A DNA stretch of 64,000 nucleotides, from assembly GCA_958403905.1 (NCBI GenBank), contig CATXZD010000006.1, forward strand, positions 1-64,000, read 5' to 3'. Source of the DNA: an uncultured Ruminococcus sp. Lineage in GTDB: Bacteria; Bacillota; Clostridia; Oscillospirales; Acutalibacteraceae. Below are positions 1 to 7,970 of this stretch, in pieces. The translations under genes and the position numbers were made by a program. Each line of letters begins with the position of its first letter. Within the stretch, counting starts at the first letter, position 1. The notes under the pieces were generated by a model. That model was not told the DNA's origin, searched no databases, and saw only the letters and a program-made list of their open reading frames with translations.

Positions 1-245
1 CTGTTGTATCAGGCTCTACAGGAGCTGTTGTATCAGGCTCTACAGGAGCTGTTGTTACAGGCTCTGTTGTAGCAGGCTCTGTTGTTACAGGCTCTGTTGT
101 AGCAGGCTCTGTTGTTGCAGGCTCTGTTGTAGCAGGCTCTGTTGTAGCAGGCTCTGTTGTTGCAGGCTCTGTTGTAGCAGGCTCTGTTGTTGCAGGCTCT
201 GTTGTTGAAGGCTCTGTTGTTGCAGGCTCTGTTGTTGAAGGAACT
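1..245 (-). repeat. coding tandem repeat: Thr-Thr-Glu-Pro linker
   Basis: A short-period repeat (units of 18 bases and variants, read as TTEPATTEPATTEP on the minus strand) encodes the third linker of the modular surface protein. It touches the window edge, so its full length is unknown. It is a flexible, probably glycosylated spacer rather than a CRISPR array. Confidence 0.85.
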
Positions 246-3055
246 ACAGGAGAGCCAAGAGTGATTTCTGTGCGGAGGTCAACTTCAACCTCTGCAGCAG
301 TAGGCTCACCAGCAACTACAAGTGACTCTTCCTTTGCTTCGTCAGAAGTACCTTCAGCATTAAGCTCTGAAACAACGAGGTCTTCAACGAAGAGATCAAC
401 TACAGTTTCACCTTCAAATGCCTTAGCCTTAAATGTAATCTGAACGAATGGCTGACCATTTTCGATATCATAGAGGCAGAGATCTGAAGCACTACCAGTA
501 ATTATACCCGGATAAGTTGTGTCGTAGTAAGCACCATTTGTTGCAAAAGGCATATAGTTACCGTCTGAAACAACTTCAAGTACATCAGTGTCATAAGAAA
601 GTGCCCACTGTGTATTAAGGAGCTGCTTAGCACAGTCAAAATAGTATCTTACTGTTACGAGATCTGAACCAGCATCAGCTGTTAATACATAGTTTGATTC
701 GGGGAAATAGTTAGATGTAGCTGTGATGTCAAGACCATTTACAGGAGTTGACTTGTCAGTAACTGTTACTGTGAATGTAGCACCCTGCTTTGTAGCATAG
801 TCAAAGTTTGTAAGGTCAAGTCTAAGTGTTACATCAGCGAGTTCGTAAGGTACATCTACAGTGATGTTATCGTTTGTATTGAATACAGCTTCAGATACAA
901 CATCTGAGCCTGCATAAATGCCGCCCCAGTTTGCAGCCCAACTGCCGTTTGCAGCGAACTTAACCTGATAGTTATCAAACTCATCAAGATCTGTGTATGT
1001 GATTTCATAAACCTTAGGAGCAACTTCTGTCATAAGGTTGTCATTAGCTGCGGGATCCCAAGCTACGCCGTTAAGCCAGTTACCGTCACCGTTACCAACA
1101 GCACGCATTGACTCTACAACGAGATCTGTGGGAATCTCAACGCCGTCACCTGTTACAGTGATTTTCTTTGCAACGAGGTCAAATGTAATTGTTACATCAC
1201 ACTCTGACTTTACATTAAATGTAACATTGTCGTTGCCACCGTCAATACCATACCAATTCTGTGTTTCGCCAATATTCTCAACAACCTTGAACTGATAGCT
1301 GTCCATAGGAGCTACATCGTTGTATACGATTGAGAAAGTACCGTCACCATTAGCAGTCATAATATTTTCTGCTGAAGTTACAGGACTTGGATCCCAAGTG
1401 GTGCCGCAGAGTTCAGCAACACCGGCTACAACATATACAGCGTCACCAACAGGAGCTGTTGTCTCGGGAGCTGTTGTCTCGGGAGCTGTTGTCTCGGGAA
1501 CTGTTGTCTCGGGAGCTGTTGTCTCGGGAGCTGTTGTCTCGGGAGCTGTTGTCTCAGGAACTGTTGTCTCGGGAGCTGTTGTCTCAGGAACAGTTGTCTC
1601 GGGAGCTGTTGTCTCGGGAACTGTTGTTTCGGGAGCTGTTGTTGCATCGGGATTGTAAAGACCTGCGTAAACTACTGTATCACGTACAGGCTTTGTAGGT
1701 GTGTCTTTTTCAACACCGAAGTTTACAACTTCTTCTTCGTTTTCAGTAACTGTCTGGAATGTTTCAGGATCAACAGTTGAAAGTGTTAATACGTCAACAA
1801 AAAGATCTACTGTTGTTTCACCGGAACCGATAACTTCAAATGTTACCGTAACGAAAGGAGTTCTGCCTTTACCTGCAAACTCATAGAGATAGAGGCTTGT
1901 TGCATTACCTTTGATTGAGCCCGTTGAATTTCCGCTCTCATCCTTAATATCATTAACAACAAGATCGTCTACCTGAGGCATAACGTTGCTGCGTCTGCCG
2001 TTTCTGTTTAATGCAGCGTCATACTTAAGAACGCTGGGATCATACTTTAAGATCCACTGGCAGTTAAGCATATCCTTAGCACTGTCAATAAAGTATGTAA
2101 CTGTTACATACTGTGTGCCGTCAGCCATAGATGCTGAAGCAGCAGGGAAATAGTTTGAAGTAGCATTTACTTTAAGACCGGCAGGAGCTGCTGTTGTTGC
2201 CTCTACAGGAACTGTTGTTTCAGGAGCTGTTGTCTCAGGAACTGTTGTCTCGGGAGCTGTTGTGTCGGGAACCTCTGACTTGTCAGTAACTGTTACTGTG
2301 AACTTAGCACCCTGCTTTGTAGCATAGTCAAAGTTAGAAAGATCAAGTCTGAGAGTTACATCAGCGAGTTCGTAAGGAACTTCTACAGTGATGTTATCGT
2401 TGGTGTTGAATACAGCTTCAGATACAACGTCTGAACCTTCATAAACACCGCCCCAGTTTGCAGCCCAGCTGCCGTTTGCAGCGAACTTAACCTGATAGTT
2501 ATCAAATGCATCAAGGTCATAATATGTAACTTCATAAATCTTAGAACCCGGTGATGTCTCTTTCATAAGGTTGTCATTAGCTGCGGGATCCCAAGCTGCA
2601 CCGTTAAGCCAGTTACCATCACCGTTACCAACGGCACGCATTGACTCAACAACGAGATCTGTGGGAATCTCTACACCGTCACCTGTTACAGTGATCTTGA
2701 GTGCTTCGGGGTCAAATGTGATTGTTACATCACACTCTGACTTTACATTGAATGTAAAATTGTCGTTGCCGCCATCAATACCATACCATTGTGTGCCGTC
2801 ACCGACAACCTTAAACTGATAGTCATTCATGACTGCTACATCGGAATATACGATTTCGTATGTTCCGTCTTCTTTTGCTGTCATAATGTTGTCTGCTGAT
2901 GTTTCAGGACTTGGATCCCAAAGGGTACCGCAGAGTTCAGAAACACCGGCTACAACATATACAGAATCAGCAGCAGAAACGCTGATGACAGTTACTGATA
3001 ATGTTGTAACAACAAGCATTAATGAAAGCAAAAGACTAATTGCTTTTTTGAACAT
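1..3055 (-). CDS. modular surface protein with X25-like and cohesin-like modules (5' part, runs off the window)
   Basis: An open frame of about 1018 codons begins with ATG at 3055 behind an AAGGAGG ribosome site and continues past base 1. A typical signal peptide (lysines, long hydrophobic core, cleavage near VSA-A) is followed by a block of two modules resembling the X25 domains of amylopullulanases (WDP and DNLM-type motifs) and one cohesin-like beta module (conserved YDPSVL/YDTDVL strand). After a Thr-Pro-Glu linker the same block is repeated; a second long linker then reaches the window edge. X25 modules are linked to starch binding and cohesins to dockerin docking, so a role as a cell-surface or amylosome scaffold is inferred. 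The C-terminus, and any dockerin or anchor, is not visible. Module names rest on sequence resemblance; the reading frame was checked at several points and is intact. Confidence 0.85.
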   Translation of the reverse strand, partial: MFKKAISLLLSLMLVVTTLSVTVISVSAADSVYVVAGVSELCGTLWDPSPETSADNIMTAKEDGTYEIVYSDVAVMNDYQFKVVGDGTQWYGIDGGNDNFTFNVKSECDVTITFDPEALKITVTGDGVEIPTDLVVESMRAVGNGDGNWLNGAAWDPAANDNLMKETSPGSKIYEVTYYDLDAFDNYQVKFAANGSWAANWGGVYEGSDVVSEAVFNTNDNITVEVPYELADVTLRLDLSNFDYATKQGAKFTVTVTDKSEVPDTTAPETTVPETTAPETTVPVEATTAAPAGLKVNATSNYFPAASASMADGTQYVTVTYFIDSAKDMLNCQWILKYDPSVLKYDAALNRNGRRSNVMPQVDDLVVNDIKDESGNSTGSIKGNATSLYLYEFAGKGRTPFVTVTFEVIGSGETTVDLFVDVLTLSTVDPETFQTVTENEEEVVNFGVEKDTPTKPVRDTVVYAGLYNPDATTAPETTVPETTAPETTVPETTAPETTVPETTAPETTAPETTAPETTVPETTAPETTAPETTAPVGDAVYVVAGVAELCGTTWDPSPVTSAENIMTANGDGTFSIVYNDVAPMDSYQFKVVENIGETQNWYGIDGGNDNVTFNVKSECDVTITFDLVAKKITVTGDGVEIPTDLVVESMRAVGNGDGNWLNGVAWDPAANDNLMTEVAPKVYEITYTDLDEFDNYQVKFAANGSWAANWGGIYAGSDVVSEAVFNTNDNITVDVPYELADVTLRLDLTNFDYATKQGATFTVTVTDKSTPVNGLDITATSNYFPESNYVLTADAGSDLVTVRYYFDCAKQLLNTQWALSYDTDVLEVVSDGNYMPFATNGAYYDTTYPGIITGSASDLCLYDIENGQPFVQITFKAKAFEGETVVDLFVEDLVVSELNAEGTSDEAKEESLVVAGEPTAAEVEVDLRTEITLGSPVVPSTTEPATTEPSTTEPATTEPATTEPATTEPATTEPATTEPATTEPATTEPVTTEPATTEPVTTAPVEPDTTAPVEPDTT
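256..2990 (-). repeat. internal duplication of a ~1.5 kb X25-X25-cohesin block
   Basis: Two copies of the same domain block sit 1533 bases (511 codons) apart, measured between matching points near 2571 and 1038. The X25-like part is nearly identical between copies, the cohesin-like part is more diverged, and only the first copy carries a short linker before its cohesin-like module. Confidence 0.8.
1448..1645 (-). repeat. coding tandem repeat: Pro-Glu-Thr-Thr linker
   Basis: About thirteen copies of a 15-base unit (read as PETTA or PETTV on the minus strand) encode the linker between the two X25-X25-cohesin blocks. A shorter stretch of the same unit lies near 2205-2265, inside the first block, between its second X25-like module and its cohesin-like module. 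Confidence 0.85.
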
Positions 3056-3098
3056 TTTCTTTTCCTCCTTAATTAGTAATGCTTCTATAAGCATTATC

Positions 3099-3128
3099 AT
3101 TATATAACATCATACCGTCAAAAGTCAA
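3099..3128 (-). promoter_or_regulatory. sigma-A type promoter of the modular surface protein
   Basis: On the minus strand TTGACT (3128-3123) and TATAAT (3104-3099) are separated by 18 bases, about 45 bases before the start codon. The short leader also holds a hairpin with AATGCTT/AAGCATT arms just upstream of the ribosome site. Confidence 0.6.
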
Positions 3129-3209
3129 TAAAAAAATCCTGTTAACATTAGTTTTTTTACAAAATATTGTTTTTTCGTTGAGTTGCACAAAAGAAAAATG
3201 CTTCTTTTG

Positions 3210-4223
3210 TTATTTATAACCATTCACATTTTTCGACTGCCAATTCCAGGAATCTCTACACATATCTTCAAGAGTCTTTTCAGCAGTCCAGCCAAGTATT
3301 TTTGCAGCTTTTGAAGCGTCGGCATAACACTCTGCAATATCACCCGAACGACGTGGCTTGATTACATAAGGTATTTCGATATTGTTTATCTTTGAAAAGG
3401 CTTTTACAATATCAAGCACGCTATAGCCCGTGCCTGTTCCGAGATTAAAAATTTCAGTGCCCTTATGCTCAGCAGAATAATCAATTGCCTTTACGTGTCC
3501 TTTTGCAAGGTCAACAACGTGAATATAGTCACGAACACCTGTTCCGTCATGAGTAGGATAATCGTTGCCGAAAACGCCAAGAGATTCAAGTCTGCCGGCT
3601 GCTACCTGAGTAATATAAGGCATAAGGTTGTTTGGAATACCGTTGGGATCCTCACCTATTCTGCCGCTTTCATGTGCACCGATAGGATTGAAGTATCTTA
3701 AAATTACAATTGACATATCGGAATTTGCGTTTGCAGTATCGGTAAGAATCTGCTCCATCATAAGTTTTGTCCAGCCGTAGGGGTTTGTCGGCGAGCCTGT
3801 GGGCATTGTTTCAACAAGCGGCACTGTTTCGGGAGTGCCGTAAACGGTAGCCGAGGAGCTGAAAATAAAATTATTAACACCGTGCTTTTTCATTGATTCA
3901 AGGAGCGTTAGCGTTGAGTCAATATTGTTTCTGTAATACTCAACCGGCTTTTCACAGCTCTCGCCCACTGCTTTAAGCCCGGCAAAATGAATGACAGCGT
4001 CAATTTTGTTTTCCGAAAAAATCTTTTCCACTGCTGTTTTGTCACACACGTCTGCTTCGTAAAGAGGGATTTTTCTGTTAGTAAGTTCCTCAACTCTGGC
4101 TACTGCCTCAGGACAACTGTTCGAAAAATTGTCGGCAATTATTACATCGTGACCCGCGTTTATAAGCTCTACACAGGTATGAGAACCGATATATCCTGCG
4201 CCGCCTGCAAGTAAAACGTTCAT
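3210..4223 (-). CDS. galE: UDP-glucose 4-epimerase
   Basis: This extended short-chain dehydrogenase interconverts UDP-glucose and UDP-galactose in the Leloir pathway, in the cytoplasm. The N-terminal NAD-binding motif GGAGYIGSH (residues 7-15), the SSS strand at 122-124 and the catalytic Tyr149-x3-Lys153 pair are all visible, and 337 residues is the normal family length. The ATG start has an AAAGG ribosome site. It lies downstream of the cyclophilin gene on the same strand with about 100 bases between them, and no other galactose gene is nearby. An imperfect hairpin (ACAAAAGAA/TTCTTTTGT, 3187-3210) overlaps its stop codon. UDP-galactose for cell-wall or capsular glycans is a plausible use. 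Confidence 0.95.
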   Translation of the reverse strand: MNVLLAGGAGYIGSHTCVELINAGHDVIIADNFSNSCPEAVARVEELTNRKIPLYEADVCDKTAVEKIFSENKIDAVIHFAGLKAVGESCEKPVEYYRNNIDSTLTLLESMKKHGVNNFIFSSSATVYGTPETVPLVETMPTGSPTNPYGWTKLMMEQILTDTANANSDMSIVILRYFNPIGAHESGRIGEDPNGIPNNLMPYITQVAAGRLESLGVFGNDYPTHDGTGVRDYIHVVDLAKGHVKAIDYSAEHKGTEIFNLGTGTGYSVLDIVKAFSKINNIEIPYVIKPRRSGDIAECYADASKAAKILGWTAEKTLEDMCRDSWNWQSKNVNGYK

Positions 4224-4322
4224 AGTAACATTCCTTTCAAAATTTATTTTTATGCTATATCAGTAACACACGCACCGTGTCACTGCGGTAATAAGCAATT
4301 GAATTAATATTTCCTTATTTAA

Positions 4323-4844
4323 TCAAATCTTTTCGGGTTCAGGATAGGTTTCCCCGAAAGTTTCTACAGTAACCTTTTTCATAACCTGAGCGTCAAGAGG
4401 CTTGTCGGAAAAGTCGGTGTCACACTCTGCAATTTCATTTACAACATCCATTCCCTCAATAACCTTGCCGAAAGCCGCATACTGACCGTCAAGGTGAGGA
4501 GCATTTTTATGCATTATAAAGAACTGTGAGCCTGCGGAATCGGGCATCATTGAACGAGCCATTGAAAGCACGCCCTCGGTGTGCTTGAGGTTATTTTCAA
4601 AACCGTTCTGAGCAAACTCACCCTTTATTGAATATCCCGGGCCGCCGCAGCCTGTGCCGTCAGGACAGCCGCCCTGAATCATAAAACCGTATATTACACG
4701 GTGAAATGTGAGGCCGTCGTAGTAGCCCTTGTTTACAAGGCTGACAAAGTTATTGACGGTATTCGGAGCAATTTCGGGGTACAGCTCTGCCTTAATAATC
4801 TTTGAATTTTCCATTTCAATTGTAACAACAGGATTGTTTCCCAT
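4323..4844 (-). CDS. cyclophilin-type peptidyl-prolyl cis-trans isomerase
   Basis: A cytoplasmic single-domain cyclophilin that catalyses proline isomerisation during folding. The family core is clear: FHRVIYGFMIQGG with the catalytic Arg, then GSQFFI and LDGQYAAFGKV. I chose the second in-frame ATG at 4844 because AAAGGGTG lies correctly before it; the first ATG (4862) has no ribosome site and would place that site inside the gene. The protein is then 173 residues, normal for bacterial cyclophilins, and has no signal peptide or membrane segment. It stands alone between galE and a small membrane-protein gene, so context adds nothing to function. Confidence 0.92.
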   Translation of the reverse strand: MGNNPVVTIEMENSKIIKAELYPEIAPNTVNNFVSLVNKGYYDGLTFHRVIYGFMIQGGCPDGTGCGGPGYSIKGEFAQNGFENNLKHTEGVLSMARSMMPDSAGSQFFIMHKNAPHLDGQYAAFGKVIEGMDVVNEIAECDTDFSDKPLDAQVMKKVTVETFGETYPEPEKI

Positions 4845-4917
4845 TTTTAACACCCTTTTCATTATTATATAGTATATTCATTCTAATATATTTATAAGCA
4901 AATAGCAAGACGAAATT

Positions 4918-5331
4918 TTAAATCGGAGCAATTGCAGGAACAAAATTCCGAATCACTGAATATGCTGCAAACAATGTCAGAAATACCCAAAGAAATTTTA
5001 AATTCAGAACAGGTGATTTGAAGCGTTTTTCAAAAACCACCTTGAGCAAAAGCTCAATGTATAATGCCGCCAAAATAAGCAAAAGCACCACGATCAAAGC
5101 GTTCTGGCGTAATGAAAGCAGTATATCGCCGTCCATAAGTGCAATTACCGCTCTTGTATCTCCGCATCCCGGACAATAAAGACCTGTCAATTGATAAAAT
5201 TTACATTCAGGCAAAACAGCATGCTTTAATGTAAAATTAGCCAACAGCCACAACGCTGCAATTGAAACAAAGGGAAGTAATATTACAAGAACCTTCTGAT
5301 AGTTTTTATATTTCTTCAAACTTTCCTCCAT
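4918..5331 (-). CDS. DUF2752 family small membrane protein
   Basis: A small integral membrane protein with three predicted membrane segments and the hallmark CPGCGDTRA motif of DUF2752, whose function is unknown. An in-frame TTG lies 60 bases further upstream (5391), but the intervening stretch includes a GC-rich hairpin (GGGCGGAC/GTTCGCCC). The family starts about where ATG 5331 does, giving 137 residues. Neither start has a strong ribosome site. It lies just downstream of the DUF4190-type gene, so the two are probably co-transcribed. The paired cysteines suggest a metal or redox site, but this is not established. Confidence 0.8.
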   Translation of the reverse strand: MEESLKKYKNYQKVLVILLPFVSIAALWLLANFTLKHAVLPECKFYQLTGLYCPGCGDTRAVIALMDGDILLSLRQNALIVVLLLILAALYIELLLKVVFEKRFKSPVLNLKFLWVFLTLFAAYSVIRNFVPAIAPI

Positions 5332-5381
5332 TGACAAAGGGCGAACAAAAGTCCGCCCCGAATTATTTATTAATGTCTTTA

Positions 5382-5951
5382 CTATAACCAATTATTAATA
5401 TAGTATAAAGAACTATTTACCGCTATTATAATTGCTATAATCATTATAATAATGAAAAATACTATGCTTAAAGCCGAGGTAACAATGCCTGTGATAGCCA
5501 TTCCCTTGCCTTGCTCATGTTTTTTAAGTGAAACTATTCCCAAAATCAAGCCGACAATAGAGGCAGGAAATGAAATAAGCCAAATGCAAGCGCCTGTAAA
5601 TGAAATCAGACAAAAAAGAATAGATATAAGTCCGAGAACAAAAGACGCAATTGCAAAACCATTTTTATTGTTATTTATATCCCCGTTGTATTCAGGGTAT
5701 TGTGCATTGTAATACGGGGGATTGTACTGCTGCGGCTGACCGTACTGACGGGGATAGTTCTGATTATATGCGTTTTGCTGAGTATAAGGTTGATCATTCG
5801 GCTGTCCGTATTGCTGATTATACTGCTGTTGGTAATTCTGGGGGTTCTGCTGAACGTACTGTTGATTGTATTGCTGATTATCTTGTTGAGTAAATTGGGG
5901 ATTATTATTTTCCTGCGAATTATTGTATACGTTGTTGAATTTTTCGTCCAT
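5382..5951 (-). CDS. Gln/Asn/Tyr-rich protein with DUF4190-type membrane domain
   Basis: A two-part protein of 189 residues. The first ~95 residues are low complexity, built from QQYNQQYGQ-like repeats rich in Gln, Tyr, Asn and Pro, with no charged core. Residues ~97-185 form two long hydrophobic segments joined by a short KKHEQGKG loop, matching the DUF4190 pattern (FAIASFVLGLISI and KGMAITGIV motifs). The topology suggests a cytoplasmic disordered tail on a membrane hairpin. ATG 5951 has a GGAGG-type ribosome site. It sits upstream of the DUF2752 gene, a combination often seen in Clostridia. No catalytic residues are seen and the function is unknown. Confidence 0.8.
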   Translation of the reverse strand: MDEKFNNVYNNSQENNNPQFTQQDNQQYNQQYVQQNPQNYQQQYNQQYGQPNDQPYTQQNAYNQNYPRQYGQPQQYNPPYYNAQYPEYNGDINNNKNGFAIASFVLGLISILFCLISFTGACIWLISFPASIVGLILGIVSLKKHEQGKGMAITGIVTSALSIVFFIIIMIIAIIIAVNSSLYYINNWL

Positions 5952-6016
5952 TTTTTCCTCCGAAAATATAAAAATATTGTTTTAATTATATGATGAAAGC
6001 AGTAATTTGTCAACTT

Positions 6017-7024
6017 TTATAGTTCTATGCTCATTGTAGCAAATGCGTTTAAATCCGTTCCTGCAATATTGCCGCTTAAATACTCATAATACCCCTGCGA
6101 TCCGACCATAGCCGCATTGTCACCGCAAAGCGATTTGTCGGGCATATAAAATTCATATCCAAGTTTTGCACATTTGTCCTGCAAGGTCTTGCGCAAAAGC
6201 GAATTTGCCGAAACACCTCCTGCAATTACAAGCTTTCTGACATTTAAGTCCTGAGCCGCTTTTAAAAAGTTGGTTGTAAGACAATCAACTACAGCGTAGC
6301 GGAAAGATGCGCAAACGTCTGGCTTGCTGACTTCAACACCCTTTTGTGCAGAGTTGTGTATTAAATTTATCACTGCTGTTTTAAGTCCCGAAAAGCTGAA
6401 ATCGTAAGGCGCATCGTGAACGACCGGACGAGGGAGCTTAAAAGCAAACGGATTGCCGCTTTCGGCTACTTTGTCAAGCTCAATTCCGCCTGGATACGAC
6501 ATTCCCATCGTTCGAGCCGCCTTGTCAAATGCTTCGCCTGCGGCGTCATCACGGGTTTTTCCGATGATTTTCATTTTTGTGTAGTCCTCAACCATAACAA
6601 TATGGCTGTGTCCTCCAGAAACCACAAGACAGAGAAACGGCGGCTTTAAGTTTTGATTAGAAATATAATTTGACGCAATGTGCGAACGCAAATGATGCGT
6701 AGGCACAAGCGGGATTCCCGTTGAAAGAGAAAGCCCCTTTGCAAAATTTACGCCGACCAGCAGTGCTCCGATTAAACCGGGAGCATATGTAACCGCGATT
6801 GCATCTATGTTTTCAAGAGCAATATCCGCCTGTTCAAGCGACTGCTTAACTACTGGTACTATTGCCTCAGCGTGGCGGCGAGAGGCAATTTCGGGAACGA
6901 CTCCGCCGTAAAGCTTGTGCTCTTCAACCTGTGAGGCTACCACCGAGGAAAGAACTTTCCGTCCGTCCTCAACTACTGCGGCGGCTGTTTCGTCGCAGGA
7001 GGACTCTATTGCAAGTATTTTCAT
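6017..7024 (-). CDS. tsaD: tRNA N6-adenosine threonylcarbamoyltransferase
   Basis: TsaD transfers the threonylcarbamoyl group to A37 of ANN-decoding tRNAs, working with TsaB, TsaE and TsaC. The protein opens with the ASKHA signature ILAIESSCDET and contains the HHLRSH metal-binding motif (the H-x3-H pair) and SGGHSH. I chose ATG 7024 because AAAGGAAA precedes it at the right distance and the family begins with MKILAIE; an upstream in-frame ATG adds 14 unlikely residues. The length of 335 is standard. rimI lies immediately upstream, a common pairing in Firmicutes, where tsaB often joins them; tsaB and tsaE are not in this window. Confidence 0.96.
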   Translation of the reverse strand: MKILAIESSCDETAAAVVEDGRKVLSSVVASQVEEHKLYGGVVPEIASRRHAEAIVPVVKQSLEQADIALENIDAIAVTYAPGLIGALLVGVNFAKGLSLSTGIPLVPTHHLRSHIASNYISNQNLKPPFLCLVVSGGHSHIVMVEDYTKMKIIGKTRDDAAGEAFDKAARTMGMSYPGGIELDKVAESGNPFAFKLPRPVVHDAPYDFSFSGLKTAVINLIHNSAQKGVEVSKPDVCASFRYAVVDCLTTNFLKAAQDLNVRKLVIAGGVSANSLLRKTLQDKCAKLGYEFYMPDKSLCGDNAAMVGSQGYYEYLSGNIAGTDLNAFATMSIEL

Positions 7025-7108
7025 TTTATTTTTCCTTTCAAGAATTATAAATTGCATTTGAACCATTCTAAATTTGAAAAAATGTTTTGTTTCTTCATAA
7101 TTTCTTCG

Positions 7109-7543
7109 CTAAAAGTATTTTGTCATTAATATTGCGTTTTCTTTGGGGTTAGAATAGTAATCCTTTCTCTCCCCTGCTTTTAGAAAGCCGAATTTTGAAT
7201 AAAGAGAAACAGCGGTAAAGTTGCTTGCTCTTACTTCAAGCGTTATAAAACTGAAATTATTTTTCTTTCCGTAGGTGATAAGTTCGTTTATCAGCGCAGT
7301 TGCAACGCCTTTGTTTCGATGCTTTTCACGCACGGCAACATTAAAAATATACCCTTCGTCAATTACTATGCTCATTCCTATGTAGCCGATAACCTCATTT
7401 TCTTCTTTTGCAACAAGAAAAAGCGAGGTTTCGTTATTCAGTTCATCTTCAAGACTCTGCTTTGACCAAGGGTGCGAAAAACATTCGGTTTCTATTATAT
7501 ATACGTCGTCAAGATGGCTTGATGTCATTTTTTCAATTCTCAT
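7109..7543 (-). CDS. rimI: ribosomal-protein-alanine N-acetyltransferase
   Basis: A 144-residue GNAT acetyltransferase of the RimI type, expected to acetylate the N-terminal alanine of ribosomal protein S18 or similar substrates using acetyl-CoA. Features visible are the RimI-like N-terminus with CFSHPWS, the acetyl-CoA binding loop EKHRNKGVAT and the LEVRASNFTAVSLYSKFGF stretch typical of the family. It overlaps the end of the phosphatase gene by 11 bases and precedes tsaD, so the three genes are likely translated from one message. The start has only a weak ribosome site, consistent with translational coupling. Confidence 0.9.
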   Translation of the reverse strand: MRIEKMTSSHLDDVYIIETECFSHPWSKQSLEDELNNETSLFLVAKEENEVIGYIGMSIVIDEGYIFNVAVREKHRNKGVATALINELITYGKKNNFSFITLEVRASNFTAVSLYSKFGFLKAGERKDYYSNPKENAILMTKYF

Positions 7544-7970
7544 AGTTTTTTATTATTTCCTTTACAGAATTATAAATCTCATCACGACATTCTCTGTAAA
7601 TAAACTCGTTACCGCCGTAGGGGTCGCAGATATTGAGCACTTCAATATCTTTAATCGGCACAAAACAGCACTCTGACAAAATTCTTGAATGGCTCTGCGA
7701 CATACAATAGAATTTTTCATATTTTTCAAGTGGTATGTCATTGACTGATGTTGACTTTAAGTTTGAAATGTCAACTTCTATTTCATTGCAGACCTTTATC
7801 GAATTTTCTGACACGGGAGCGCCCGTAATTGCGGAAAGTCCGAAGCTTTCGGCAACTACGTTTATTCCGTTTTCCGCTGCAAGCCTGTTGAAAATTCCCT
7901 CTGCCATAGGACTGCGGCAAGTGTTGCCTGTACAGACAAACGCTACATATCTTTTATCCTTTTGCATCAT
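7533..7970 (-). CDS. low-molecular-weight protein tyrosine phosphatase
   Basis: A small cytoplasmic phosphatase of the LMW-PTP/arsenate-reductase fold. The P-loop CTGNTCRS supplies Cys13 and Arg19 (the C-x5-R signature), and the general acid Asp is seen in the later DPYGG motif. Bacterial members often dephosphorylate tyrosine kinases for exopolysaccharide or, in some cases, arginine phosphate; no partner kinase is nearby. The gene overlaps polA upstream (17 bases) and rimI downstream (11 bases), so it is embedded in a housekeeping operon. The length of 145 residues is normal for the family. Confidence 0.9.
   Translation of the reverse strand: MMQKDKRYVAFVCTGNTCRSPMAEGIFNRLAAENGINVVAESFGLSAITGAPVSENSIKVCNEIEVDISNLKSTSVNDIPLEKYEKFYCMSQSHSRILSECCFVPIKDIEVLNICDPYGGNEFIYRECRDEIYNSVKEIIKNYEN

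Noticed and set aside
1..245. Regular short repeats resembling a CRISPR array
   Set aside because: The units are contiguous, without spacers, and encode an in-frame Thr/Pro/Glu linker of the minus-strand protein.
3187..3210. Terminator after galE
   Set aside because: The stem is AT-rich and no convincing T-run follows on the minus strand.
5329..5355. Terminator between the DUF4190-type and DUF2752 genes
   Set aside because: The GGGCGGAC/GTTCGCCC hairpin lacks a downstream T-run and lies at the start of a gene that is likely co-transcribed; it may tune translation.
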